64,000 nucleotides of DNA from positions 143,646,414 through 143,710,413 of the forward strand of contig NC_035449.2 in assembly GCF_002127325.2 (NCBI RefSeq), in the 5' to 3' direction. Below are positions 12,633 to 24,350 of this stretch, one piece after another. Both the position numbers and the translations under genes were made by a program. Position 1 is the stretch's first letter; each line of letters begins with the position of its first letter. Under the pieces are notes generated by a model that did not search any database, was not told the DNA's origin, and was given only the letters and a program-made list of their open reading frames with translations. Source of the DNA: Helianthus annuus (lineage: Eukaryota; Streptophyta; Magnoliopsida; Asterales; Asteraceae).

Positions 12633-13348
12633 TGTTAGGGGAGGATTTCTCAATGACCTGTGATCCTCAATTACTGTTGGGTTTGGTGATCCTCACTTCT
12701 GTTTCAGTTAGTGATCCTCAGAAGTGCTTCAGGATCAGGATCATGGATCATCTTAAGGATCCTTATACTAACGATTGTCTACTTTGAATATGGTATTGTT
12801 TTGCAGGAGTACCAGCTTGGACTTGGTCTTGGCGACATTCCTGGAGCATATTCCATGTTTATTCCGCACGTGCTTAGCTAAAAGTGGACGTTATGGAGTC
12901 GTGGAGGACTTGCACCATTTGCGGAATGTTAGTTAGTGTAGATATTTTCCATTTTTAAAGGGGTAGCGAGCTAATTAGAAAACACTTGGCTATTTTTGGC
13001 TACACACACACTCGTACAACTGCTCTCACCTGTTTTCGTTAATTCACTTAGCGATTATACACCTTTTTACACAATACACTGTAGTGATCCTTGTACTTAG
13101 CTCGCTATCATCCAAAGTTGTAATACATTCATTGTTTAATTTGAGTTGGTGATCGGTAGTTTCCATCACCCGAGGTTTTTTATGCCGGAGATCATTCATC
13201 GATCAAGGGCTTTTTCCTCGTATTAATCTTTGTGTCACTTGCTCATTTCATTTCTGAGTGATCCTGATTATTGTTCATCAATTCAAGCATCATACCTCAC
13301 AATAGAAAGTTTGGTTGCATTGTCATTGCTTGATTTTTGAACAAAACA
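12633..13348 (+). repeat. T2 3' LTR (716 bp)
   Basis: Begins TGTTAGGGGAGG after the polypurine tract and ends GAACAAAACA. T3 antisense-gene coding resumes immediately after, which fixes the outer edge. Confidence 0.92.
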
Positions 13349-14805
13349 GTCTTCAAGCCTTTTGCCCCCTTGCAAAGAGTGACTCTGTTTCGAACACCTG
13401 GGTTGCTTTTCCGGCCACCCCATTCCTGATAGGATTCTCATATCCTTTCCCTGCCTTCACCCAATCTTTCTTTTCTCTCACCGGCATGTGCTATATTCAG
13501 GCCATGCCAATGGTGTGGAGAGTATTGTACACTTTAGAGAACATCATAGAGCAGGAAGGCATAGAGATAGGAATGTCGGAACTGACTGAACTGTATAACC
13601 TTGTGAGCCAGGGATCACACCGTTTTTTGTTCAAACATAAACCTGGTGATCCTCACCCAATCCTCAAGACCACAAGGAATGATACCAACTGGAAGAAGCG
13701 TTTCTTCTTTGTTAGGAGGGACTCTATCCCTGATGGGAAAGATCTCCCCATAAAGTGGACCACCCATGGTAGGATATAGGATCCTTATAGAAGGATCATA
13801 GGATAACCCTGTTTCCGCTGAGGATAACTGATGCTTTTCTGTTTTCTATGCAGCAATCTTAGTCTCTCGCCTCATTAAGTCACCTGCAACACAAGAAAGG
13901 GTCACTGCCTTTTGGGACCTTGATCCTGCAGTTAGATCATTCCAAGCAAACACAAAGGATTCACAAGAAGTATCCTCTGGTTCAGTCACATTGTCAAGTA
14001 AGTGTTTAAACTTATATGTAAGTAAATAAATTTATATTAAGGATACTTATCTGTTGTTTGCCGTTTGTAGGTGCTGGAAAATCTTCAAAGTCGGCCTCCC
14101 ACTTCAGCGTCAGTGATCTTAGTGCTGTTGCTCCCCGGTCCAGAAAGAAGAAGTCTGCTGCTAGCCCAAGCGTTCCAATCCCTAAGCCTGTCACCTCCAA
14201 GGTAGGAAAGAAAAGGAAGGCCACTAAAGTTGACAATGTTGAAGGCCTGCTCCTCATCCGCCACCAGTTTGAAGAATTCTCTAATGTAAGGATCCCTGAT
14301 CCTTAATTTTATCCGGCCCATCTGAGGATAACGGATCCTGAATTGAATCCTTCTTTCTTTGCAGAAATTTGCTGAGATCCGGATGCTCTTTGATGCATAT
14401 GTTGAAGAGGCTGAGCAGAAGGAGCTGGACTTTCAGAAGATCTTCCTGGCTAAGGATCAAACCATCTCCACCCTCGAGAGAGAGCTAAACTTGGCGAAGA
14501 AGCATGTGGTCATGGCCCAGATCAATGCAGATCATGAGAAGCATGAGGTGATGGAGGATGCTAAAGTTTCTGCTGCCATTGCTATGTACAAGATCAAACT
14601 GCAGATGGCCAAAGAAGCTAAGGATCCTAGCTTTGACAAGGCTACCTGGGACCAGGAAGGTTCGAAGGCCAAGCTGGCTGCGCTGGAGGATGACGAGGAG
14701 GCTGAGGAGGTCTTGGCAATAGAGGCAGGTGGCAGCGGGGCTAAGGATCAGGCTGGTGGTGCTGGAGCTGGAGGCGATGGTGATGGTGATGCAGCGAAGG
14801 TGTGA
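13349..14805 (+). CDS. T3 antisense gene, exons 1 (partial) to 4
   Basis: The visible exons are 13349-13768, 13854-13997, 14071-14285 and 14365-14805. Each intron starts GT and ends AG (donors GTAGG, GTAAGTG, GTAAGG), and the joined frame stays open to TGA at 14803-14805. Intron positions match the T2 copy. The N-terminal start is lost to T2's insertion at 13349. Exon 1 carries TWVAFPATPF and RRFFFVRRDS, exon 3 basic Lys/Arg clusters (for example GKKRKATK), and exon 4 a coiled-coil-like helix with an acidic/Gly-rich tail ending AAKV. Apart from truncation I see no internal stop. The gene is antisense to gag-pol, so its introns are not spliced from the genomic RNA used for retrotransposition. 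The function is unknown. Confidence 0.75.
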
Positions 14806-16236
14806 GCTGCAGAAATGGGCGATGCTGGATTTATCTAGACGCGGCCAGAGCCCATTTTTAGGATTTTAATGTTTTTTGGTTGTGGTGTTTTCTGAACAAT
14901 GTTGGTTTGTACTTAAACAATAGTTTTTAGGGTTGAGGATCATGGATCCTTGGACAATAGGTAGGATAATAGGTGGTGGATGGATCCTCTGTTTGGGGGA
15001 TGAAACCACTTGTTATCCTGCAGCCTCTATTTCCTGCACTTAGACCTTGTTAATATGGAAACCCTTTGCTAACCCAAGTGGACAGGCCACATTTTGCTGG
15101 TAGAAACTTGGGTTGGCAATTTTGACAACCTTTAAAGGGTTAAACTTATTGCTAAATAAATAAAAGTTTAATCTTTTGGCTTATCATGTGTTGTTATTTT
15201 TGTGAATATTTTATTTTTCAACTGTTGTGATATACTTTGTTTGAATTCATAAATAAAGAATAAAGGTTTAATAGATTATGTCAAAAAGTTTAGGATATGA
15301 TCAAGGATCAAATATCCTATAATCGGTAAATTCAAAAAAAGTAGTGTAATTTAAGGATCATGTGTCCTATTGTCAAAGAGTAAGGGTCACTTAGATAAAT
15401 AAAGAATAAAATCAAAGTGATCAAGGATCATACCTGAGAAATCCTAAACCTTTAACATTTACAATCAAGATAACCAAAAGATAAACCTTCATAAAAGGTT
15501 AGGATCAAGAATCCTTAGCTGTTTAGCTTCAAAATCCTGAAATGGAACATAACTTGGGACTAAGCCAATATAAGAGAAGAGTTAGCAACTAGGGATAAGC
15601 CCAATAAAGTAGGGACAAGCCCAAAAACGTGGGGACAAGCCCAAAAAACTAGGGACAAGCCCAAAAACTGGGGACAAGCCTAAAGGATCTTGTGTAAACT
15701 GGAGTATGGCCCTCACTGGCGGCTATCCAAACTTAGTGACATGAAAATGCCCAAACCTTAGCTAACGTGAAAACGTTAGAAACCTTAGGAACGGATGTAT
15801 GGTACGTCTACCATTATACGCAGGATCCGGAATACAGCCAGTACAATGAAATTGTCAGCCCCTAAAGTGGGTACTGGTCCCATTGCCATAAACTGCACCA
15901 GGATCATCGTGCGCTACTGGTGATACTGGGGACAGGCCCAAAAACTGGGGACTAGCCTAAATAACCGGGGTTAAGCCCAAATAACTGGGGTGAAGCCCAA
16001 ATAACTGGAGACTTCTGTGGATACTCAATCCTTTGTTAAGGATATATTAACCTTCTGCAAAACTCAAAACTAAGTGAAAGAAGGATAAAGGATCCAGGAT
16101 CCTTCTCCTTATATATAAGATAATTAGAGGATTAAACAGATTGAAATTAGATCATTACCAGAATGAGGATCATCTATCCTCTAAGGATCCTTTGAGGATA
16201 TCTGTCAGGAATATAGCTAAGGATCCTGGATCCTTA
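14806..16236. other. T3 spacer between antisense-gene stop and integrase stop
   Basis: Homologous to 416-1905. It contains about five diverged units of the gggacaagccc repeat (15589-15684), further ggggttaagccc units near 15935-16015, the conserved block, and a perfect CTAACGT-GAAA-ACGTTAG hairpin at 15762-15779. I see no gene. Confidence 0.75.
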
Positions 16237-18435
16237 CTACATGAAGTATTTCTTCAAGTGGACAACATTCCAAGCTCTTGCTAGCAAATCTCCTTCCATT
16301 GTTAATAATCGATATGCCCCCTTTCTGGCCTCAGCTTCGATAAGATAAGGACCTTCCCACTTTGGTGCTAACTTGCCATCAGCAGGATTGGTGGTATTTT
16401 GGAATGCCTTCCTCAACACCATATCACCAACTTGAAACTTCCTGATCCTGACATTCTTATTGTAGGCTCCAGCCATCCTTTGTTGATAACTAGCCATCCT
16501 TATCCTTGCCAAATCCCTGAGTTCTTCTATGGTATCCAAGTCTTGAACCAAGTTTTTAGCATTTCCTTGAGGATCACGAATGCTTGTTCTTGCGGTAGGA
16601 ACCACCATCTCTGTAGGGATCCTTGATTCTGCTCCAAACACTAAAGAAAATGGGGTCTGGCCAGTAGCATTCTTGGGAGTTGTCCTATCAGCCCATAGCA
16701 CATAAGGTAGTTCTTCTGCCCATTTTCCTTTCTTGGATCCAAGCTTCTTCTTCAAATTGATGATGATGATCTTGTTGGATGATTCTGCTTGACCATTAGC
16801 TTGTGGGTGGACTAGTGTTGATGTTATCATCTTAATCCCCCAGCTGTCACAAAAGTTAGTAGTTCTACTCCCAATAAATTGGGATCCATTATCACAAACA
16901 ATTTCAGAAGGAATACCAAATCTGGAGAAGTAATCCATTATCACAAATAATGTTTCTTTGAATAAAGGATATCACTTCTTTTTCTCTGACTTGAGCAAAG
17001 GCTTCAGCCTCTATCCACTTGGAGAAGTAATCGGTCATAGCAAGCATGAACACTTTTCCACCAGGTGCCTTGGGAAGTTTACCAACTATATCCATTCCCC
17101 ATCTCATGAATGGCCAAGAAGTGGATATAGGATGCAAGAGCTCTGCTGGCTAATGAAGGATATTACTATATCTCTGACAAGCATCACATTTCTTGGCATA
17201 ATCCACTGCATCCTTCTTCATAGTAGGCCAATAGTATCCTATCCTAAGGATCCTTGAGAACAATGCCATACCCCCAGTGTGGTTTCCACAATCTCCTTCA
17301 TGAAAATCCTTTAGGACTTCTTAGACTTCAGGATCCTCAATGCATCTTAGATATGGACCTGCAAGGGATCGTTTATATAACATGTTATTCAATATTGTAA
17401 ATTGAGATACCTTGATTTTGAAAGCCCTGGGGTTTTCTCCTGTAGGAATCTCTCCATGCTGTATATATCTCATGAGTGGAAGGATCCATGATCCTGAATG
17501 AGACTGTGCACCATCACTAGGAACCATTGTAGAATCCTGTTCTATCTCCATAGTTATGTGATCCTCAATAGCAGGAGCCAAAATATGGATGATAGGGATC
17601 TTGATATCCTCTGGAATCTTCAAGGATGATCCTAGGTTGGCCAATGCATCAGCTTCTGCATTCTCTTCTCTGGGTACCTGTGTCAAACTAAAGGAAACAA
17701 AAGAGAGTGCCAATTCTTTGACTATCTCTAGGTAATTGATTAGCTTTTCACCTTTAACAGCATAGGATCCATTAAAGTGATTAGTAATTAACAATGAATC
17801 TACATGTACCTCAAGATACCTGATCCTCATATGCTTGGCAATTTGCAAACCAGCTATCAAGGCTTCATATTCAGCCTCATTATTAGTAGTTTGAAACTCA
17901 CAAGCAATGGAGTGTGGTATTATGTCCCCCTGTGGCGATTTTAGTAGTATTCCAAGTCCATTTCCTTTGACATTAGAGGCTCCATCAGTGAAGAGTATCC
18001 AAGGATCCTTAGTTTCTTCAAGCTGTTGGACTTCTAACTCAGCTTCCCTTTGCAAGTCACTACTAAAATCTACCCCAAAGTCAGCTAAGGCTTGGGATTT
18101 AATGGCAGTTCTAGGCTCATATCTTATATCATAAGCATTGAGCTTCACTGCCCATTTAGCCATCCTTCCTAACATTTCAAGTTTCCTGAGAACATTCTTA
18201 ATTGGAAAGTTGGTCTTAACAATAATGGCATGAGTTTCAAAATAATGTCTTAATTTAGTAGATGCCATAATCAAAGTAAGGATAATTTTTCTAAATGTGA
18301 ATACCTGGATTCAGCATCAAGCAAACTCTTACTTACATAATAGAGAGGATGTTGTGTACCTTCGTGATCCTTAACAAGGACTGCACTTACTGCTTTGGAA
18401 GAGACTGCCAAGTATAAGGATAATATATCCCCTTT
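16237..18435 (-). pseudogene. T3 pol C-terminal part: RNase H, second RNase H, integrase (broken)
   Basis: Homologous to T1 1906-4119. The RNase H/second RNase H part is open from 18274 to 17324, then meets TAA at 17321-17323 where T5 has CAA (Gln). Integrase runs in two offset frames (17137-16904 and 16944-16237). Between them, plus-strand 16926-16945 is a 20-base insert replacing one base, which shifts the frame. The insert combines pieces that match integrase sequence just downstream and just upstream, as expected for templated filler at a repaired break. A one-base expansion of an A run near 18432 separates this part from RT. Catalytic motifs CDNGSQF and GQAESSNK are still readable. Confidence 0.88.
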
Positions 18436-19534
18436 TTTCTAGTTTCATCAAGGCAGGAGCTGAGGATAGGTAATCCTTAAGGGCTTTGAGAGCATTTTCA
18501 TGCTTTTCAGTCCACTCAAATTTCTTGTTCTTTCTCAAAATGTCATAGAATTCATTGCACTTTTCTGATGACTTTGATATGAACCTGTTCAAGGCCGCGA
18601 TCCTCCCTGTCAACCTTTGCACATCCTTGGCATTGGCAGGAGATTTTATATTCACAATTGCCTTGATTCGCTCTGGACTTGCTTCAATGCCTCTTTTTGT
18701 TACCATATAGCCTAGGAATTTACCTGCTTTAACACCAAAATGACACTTGGAAGGATTTAGTTTCATATTGAATTTATCAAGGATATCGAATGCTTCCCCC
18801 AAGTCTCTAAGGTGATCCTCAGCTTTCTTGGACTTAACCACCATGTCATCTATATAGACTTCCATAGTGTGTCCAATTTGTTCCTTAAACATCATATTGA
18901 CTAGCCTTTGATAAGTAGCACCTGCATTTCTTAGTCCAAATGGCATAGCAATATAACAATACATACCAGTTGGGGTCATAAAGGTTGTATCCTCTTGATT
19001 AGATGGTTCCATCTGAATTTGTTGAAATCCAGATGAAGCATCCATAAAAGTCAACAACTCATGACCCGCGGTAGCATCCACCATGGAGTCAATGTGGGGT
19101 AATGGGAAAGGATCCTTGGGACATGCCTTGTTTAAATCAGTAAAATCGATACATACTCTCCACTTTCCATTTTTCTTTTGAACAACAACCACATTGGCTA
19201 ACCACCTTGGATACTTGACCTCTCTTATCATGCCTGCCCGGAGTAGTTTATCTACCTTTTCCTGGATAATGGCATTCCTCTCAGGTGCAAACTTCCTCCT
19301 CTTTTGATGTATTGGTTTGAATGACCTGTCAATGCCAAGTGTGTGAGTAATTATATCTTTAGAGATACCTGTCATGTCTTCATGCTTCCAGGAAAAGGTA
19401 GTTTTTCTTTTCCTTAGGAAGGATATTAGATCATGTTCAATGTTGTTGAGGATCCTTGATCCTATGAAGATTTTGGATTCAGGATCCTGAGGATCCATAA
19501 GGATATCTTTTACATCCTGCTCCCTTGCCTCCAA
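18371..19534 (-). pseudogene. T3 reverse transcriptase
   Basis: RT equivalent to T1 4038-5183, 387 residues, with FMDASSGF and the YIDDMVVKS box intact. The last 25 or so residues are out of frame because an A run near 18432 has one extra base relative to T5. The upstream frame is open to the leaky stop remnant at 19562-19564. The RT domain itself looks complete, but the polyprotein is broken on both sides. Confidence 0.88.
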
Positions 19535-20318
19535 GACATCTCTTGGAGGACGCTTTAATTGCTATTGCACATTGGTGATATGTAGATGGGACTGTCTTCA
19601 TGTCATGTATCCATGGCCTGCCAAGGATAACATTGCAACAGGATAAGCAATCTATAACACAAAATTTTTGATAGGAATGAAGACCCTCTATGTAGATGGG
19701 AAGTTTAATGTCCCCCAATGTATTCTTGGTTTCTCCACTGAATCCCACAAGAACTGAGGATCTTGGGATAATATCCGATTCAGGGATATTCATCTTTTTG
19801 AGGACATCAAGCTGAATGATGTTTACTGAGCTTCCTCCATCTATCAGGATCCTGCGAACAAAGTGGTTATATATAAACAAAGTAATAACGAGACCATCAT
19901 GATGAGGATCCTGCACATCAACATGATCATCCTCATCAAAAGTTATAACTTTTTCCTGTGTAACTATAGAGGTTTGGATGGGTCTATCCCCATTATCCAT
20001 CTTGGTTTCCTTGGCATGTCTTTTGGCTGCTGAAAAGGAAGTGCCACATATATCTGATCCTCCAGATATGAAGTTTATAACTTGTGCATCTGTAGGAGGA
20101 GAAGGAGCTCTTTTTGGAACCTTTTCAGGATCCTGGATCCTTGACTTTTTTCTTCCCAAAAGCACCTTCAAGTGCCCTTTGCTCAATAAGTAACCAATCT
20201 CTTTCCTCAATGCAATACATTCTTCGGTGAGATGACCGAAATCCTCATGCACACCATTTGGATTCGTCTTTTGTTGCAGCTGGCTTATCACTTTTTCTGG
20301 GCCATCTTGCTTTTTCAC
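19479..20318 (-). pseudogene. T3 protease region with internal deletion
   Basis: The frame carries the Tat Cys/His motif and protease with DGGSS and GRPWIHDMK. After YHQC the segment found in T1 and T6 (the last 30 or so residues of gag-pro) is deleted, joining protease directly to the CAATAGCAATTA junction. The deletion puts the junction out of frame, so the UAG is read through in another phase for 20 or so meaningless residues. The N-terminal 20 residues are also spurious: a 5-base deletion near 20249 separates this frame from gag. The natural protease portion is about 19568-20245. Confidence 0.85.
19556..19567 (-). promoter_or_regulatory. Leaky-stop motif (T3), now out of frame
   Basis: CAATAGCAATTA on the minus strand, identical to T1 and T6. 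The upstream deletion means protease no longer reads into it in the right phase, so it is a relic here. Confidence 0.65.
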
Positions 20319-22125
20319 CTAGGTTCTGCATTGCAAGGATTAGTTCATTGTTATCAACAGAAAAACAATATTCAGAAATTGGAGGATAATCCTCATCATC
20401 CTCTTCCCGTTCTACTGCATGCACATTCTGGTTATCGGACTTGTTATAAAATTTGGACTTGTTGTTCCTGAAGTAGGATCCTTGCTTTTCCTGCTTCGAG
20501 GATCCTGCCAGTCTTTCCTGGATCCTTTTATCATCCTCTAGCCGGATGAATCTAAGGGACCTGGTTCTTACTTCATCAAGATTCTTGCAAGGGGTCATGA
20601 CAAGATCATCATAGAACAATGAAACCCTATGTAAACCCATTTTGAAGGCTTCAACAGCCGTAGCAATATCCAAATTAGGAATATCCAAGGATTCTTTACT
20701 AAACTTAGTGATATAATCTCTATGTGATTCATTTTGACCTTGTGTTACCCTATATAGATCACTAGTTAATCGTTCAAACTTTCTACTACATGAGAATTGA
20801 CTATTAAACATGTTAACTAGATTAGCAAATGAAGTAATAGAGTAAGGGGGAAGACTTAGCAGCCATTTAAGAGCTGATCCTGTTGATGTGGATCCGAAAC
20901 CCTTGCATAGACATGCTTCTTTTAACCTCTCCGGGATGGGGTTGATCTTCATCCTTTCTCTGTATTGAGCTACATGTTCTTCTGGATCTGTGGAACCATC
21001 ATCTAGCTTCATTGTTGGTATCTGGAACCTTTTTGGGATTTCTGCATCACAAAGAGGTGGTGCAAAACGGGATATCTTGTGGCTTCCATCTGGGATTTCA
21101 GGAATGGGTTTAACCACTCCTGGTACACTGGATATCATATCCTTCAGTTTCTGTAGTTCCCTAGCCATAGCCTGGTTGATACCTGTATCCTGCATAAAGC
21201 CATGGTTAGTAGTATAAGAATTATTCAAAGTGTTACCTCCCGGAGGATTCAAGTTTGGAATTCCAGATGTGAATCCATATTGACGGGATTCTGGTATAAT
21301 TGAGGGACCAGAAGAAGCAATGGTCTGCATTGGTTTGAAGTCCCCTAGGTGAACATCTGAACTTCCAAGTTGTATACTCCTTAAGAATCCTTGATCCTGA
21401 AAGATGTTGGATCCTTGATGTACTGTAGATGGGGGGTCTTGGAGGATAATCCATGGATCTGAAAACCTAAGACGAGGATCCTTGAGGCTGAAAGGAGGAT
21501 CCTTGAACTTGAGAAGATCCTTGAATCTGAGAGGGTCCTTGAACCTGAGAGGATCCTTGAACCTGTGAAGAGGATCCTTGAACTGGCTGCGTCCCCATGT
21601 ACCCTCCTGAACTGGTGAAGGATCCCTGATGCTGGAAGAAGGATCCTTGAGGCTAAAAGAGGATCCTGAAGGTTGAAAGTAGGATCCTTGAGCCTGAGTC
21701 ATTGCCAACGATCTAGAACGCATTCCTGTTGATCCACCCTGGTATTGGACATCCGGAGCTGTAGAATGCTGGGAAGTTATGACCGGAGTGTCGAAATTCA
21801 GCGATCTAGGCATCAATGGAGAGTGATCCTCCGCTGATTTCTTCTGTTTCTTGATGTCACCAATCTCCCTGAGGATCCTTTTGTTGGTTTTATCCTGCTC
21901 TTGTATGTGATCCCTCATCTGCAAAATCAAAGTAAAAAGATCACTATTAGTGGGATTAGAAGAAACAGTAGAAGATGGTGGTTTTGGGAAAATGGGGCTC
22001 TGTCTCTTCGCAGCATTTTCAGCATTCTTCTGGGATCCAAAAGGTGGTGGAGGCAAAGGTGGAACGCCTTGTGAAGAAGTGACTACCGGCAATGAACTTG
22101 AAGTGCTCTTTGCTGAAGAAGCCAT
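20245..22125 (-). pseudogene. T3 gag with a pair of compensating frameshifts
   Basis: A 626-residue frame with MASS start, gag core (LKWLLSLPPYSI and onward) and truncated Cys/His motif (ends KWCA where a 5-base deletion shifts frame near 20249). From about 21655 to 21436 the Ser/Gly/Gln repeat region is read in a different frame, giving FKDPLRFKDPL-type units instead of the VQGSSQVQGSS units of T6. The frame is restored where a C run at plus 21431-21436 has one extra base. About 75 residues are thus replaced without ending the frame. The core gag domain is intact. Confidence 0.85.
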
Positions 22126-22181
22126 TTGCTAGGAGATAATGAACACAATGACAGAAATTTCTTAGGAATGAAGCACCAATT

Positions 22182-22198
22182 GCCCACAGTGGGTGCCA
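22182..22198 (-). other. T3 primer binding site (variant)
   Basis: Minus strand TGGCACCCACTGTGGGC, a diverged form of the T1/T6 PBS at the same distance from the LTR. Confidence 0.7.
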
Positions 22199-22201
22199 AA
22201 C

Positions 22202-22499
22202 TGTTTTGGTCAAAAATCAAGCTAGGATAATGCAACCAAATCTTTTGTTGTGAGGAATGATGCTTGAATGGATGAACAAATGTATGAATAACTTGCAAAT
22301 GAAATGAACAAGTGACACAAGGAATTATACGAGAAAAAGCCCTTGATCAAGAGATGATCTCCGGCATAAAAAACCTCGGGTGATGGAAACTACCGATCAC
22401 CAACTACAATTAAACAAATGGTTGATACAACTCGGGATGATAACAAGCTTGTTACAAGGATCACTAGAGTGCAAAAGTGTATGAAATCGCCAATGTATT
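22202..22499 (-). repeat. T3 5' LTR, inner part
   Basis: Minus-strand LTR end (…ACCAAAACA at 22202). It is broken at 22499/22500 by C4 and continues at 32824-33224. The two parts sum to about 694 bp after removing one copy of the 5-bp duplication, close to the family length. Confidence 0.9.
22495..22499 (+). repeat. C4 target-site duplication, left copy
   Basis: gtatt, repeated exactly at 32824-32828. A perfect 5-bp duplication shows C4 inserted as a whole element. Confidence 0.92.
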
Positions 22500-22943
22500 T
22501 GTTGATGCATGGAATGTCTGTTGACTTCGTCTACATCATGTCTTAGGTCAAGTTAGGTCAACATAGGGTCTTGAAAGTCAAAATCTTATAATATGTTGAT
22601 TAGGTCCGCTTTTATGTACAACTTAATAGGTCCGCTCATAGGGTATTGACACAGGTTCGTTTGAGTGGTCATCAGGTAGGTTCGCTTGAATGTCAAGTTG
22701 ATAGGTCCGCTTATTAGTCAGTCCGTATAAGCGAACCATACGACACTATAAATACCTGATCAGTTGGAGCGGACCTACACCATTGTTGCTGTAACGAAAC
22801 TCTATCAAAATTACATTAGAAAGCAATAAAAGAGAAGGAATTGAATAGGAAAAGCTGTGTAACTTCATTTACGTTGATTCCACCTTCGTACATGAAGATG
22901 AACGTTCTCTACTGACTATTCAGGGTCGGAACACGGTCCAACA
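22500..22943 (+). repeat. C4 5' LTR (444 bp)
   Basis: Begins TGTTGATGCATGG and ends GGTCCAACA. It contains at least six copies of GGTYCGCTT in direct and inverted orientation. Confidence 0.95.
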
Positions 22944-22945
22944 AG

Positions 22946-22957
22946 TGGTATCAGAGC
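22946..22957 (+). other. C4 primer binding site
   Basis: TGGTATCAGAGC, complementary to the 3' end of initiator-Met tRNA, two bases after the LTR. Confidence 0.92.
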
Positions 22958-23161
22958 ACAGGACGAGGAGTTCATACTACTACAACTTGATTTTACCGAA
23001 TTCTCTGATTTCTACTCTCTTTATTTCATACTTTTTCGATTTGAAGTGGTTCCTACGGTTGAAATTGTCTGATTTTTGAGTATTACGTGCGGAACATACA
23101 ATTAACAAACCCTAGAAAGTTTCAGATTAAAACTCGGATTAAAAAATGGTTAAAATTGGGT

Positions 23162-23490
23162 AAACAGTTAGATCCGCTTTTACGGACATCGTTAGGTTCG
23201 CTCGTAATTCATAGTAGTTCCACTTGAATGTGTTAGGTTCGCTTGATAGGTTCGCTCGAAATTACCTAGGAGATCCGCTCATTCGGACACTTCCGCTTGA
23301 ACGTACAAGGTAGGTCCGCTTGAACGAACAATATCTGGTCCGCTTGAACGAACAATATCTGGTCCGCTCATTTGGACATAACTGGTTCGCTTATACGAAC
23401 AATACCTGGTCCGCTCAAGTGGTCTGCTTATCTGGACATTACAGATTCGCTTATTTGTCACTGACACTGATAGATCCGCTTTTCTGTCAT
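23162..23490 (+). repeat. C4 leader array of GGTYCGCTT-like motifs
   Basis: About 15 copies of a 9-10 base motif (ggtccgctt, ggttcgctt, gatccgctt and variants) occur irregularly, often followed by cga/gga-rich spacers. Two adjacent units with tgaacgaacaatatct between them are near-perfect tandem copies. The same motif recurs in the LTRs and in the solo LTR at 54983-55407. Confidence 0.75.
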
Positions 23491-23551
23491 ATTTTTCAAA
23501 AATTTCGAAAACGTTTCTAAGTGTTTGCTAATTTTTGCAGGTACGTTCAAG

Positions 23552-24350
23552 ATGGATGACATTTTCTTGAACCTGTTCAGCGACATGTACGCTTTCACGG
23601 GAAATTCCGGAAACGATGATACTTCATTAAGCAAATAAAATGAGAATTCGCCGAAAGAGAAGAAAAAGGAAGCTTGGGAATCGAAAAGTGCCTTCGGAAC
23701 ATTCAATAGACCCCCAAAGCTTATGGCTATCGAGGAGTATAGTAGGTGGTCTAGGAAGTTTGAAGATTGGCTGATGGCATTCGCATTTCCCAGCTGGAAA
23801 AGTTTGAAGAACGGTTATGCAAATGGAAAAAAAACGGTGAAGCGTTAAGATCGGCTGAAGAGATTGATGCATTTGTAGCCGAGCAAAAGTGTGTGGCTTT
23901 GTTATTTCAGTCGGTTCGGGAGGACATCATTTCTTTGATCGATTATTCAAATGCAAAAGATCTGTGGCAAAAGCTAGAAAAGAAATGTCTAGGAAGTACT
24001 GAAATTGTAAAAAGTAAAAAGAAACTTCTTAGGAAAGAGTTTGATATGTTTGGTTGTCTCAAGAATGAGTCAGTTTGTAAAATGATAGAAAGGTTCGGTC
24101 ATCTGAAGCTGGAATTAGCAAGACATGAGATCAAATATTCTGATGAAGAACTTGTTGACAAACTGTTCGATTCATTACCAGAATAGGTGGATTGGAGATA
24201 CTATGCGCTGATGTTGAAGAACACTATTGCTCCTGAAAGTTTGACTCTAGATTTGGTGATTGAGAGACTTGAAAGTCATGAGTTAGAGCTGAAGAAGACG
24301 TACAAAGTTAATCATTCATCTTACCAGTAGAATTTGGATATCCGAAAAGC
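23552..24350 (+). pseudogene. C4 gag, N-terminal part (broken)
   Basis: A candidate start ATG at 23552 follows a leader and reads 28 codons to TAA (23636). The same frame then resumes with a copia-gag N-terminus (motif WSRKFEDWLMAF), until a small frameshift between about 23770 and 23830. The following frame to 24186 has typical copia gag features (for example LLFQSVREDI and YSNAKDLWQKLE) and ends at TAG, with another stop near 24328. The ATG at 23767 is an artefact of the frameshift. Gag forms the particle; this copy cannot. Confidence 0.75.

Larger units (their letters stand above)
8579..13348 (+). mobile_element. T2: Tat-lineage element, 3' part (integrase to 3' LTR)
   Basis: Same family as T1 but on the plus strand. 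The visible part is the integrase C-terminal half, spacer, antisense gene and 3' LTR. Its 5' part must lie left of T1, outside the window. It interrupts exon 1 of T3's antisense gene, which resumes at 13349. The right target-site half is gtctt (13349-13353). Confidence 0.88.
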
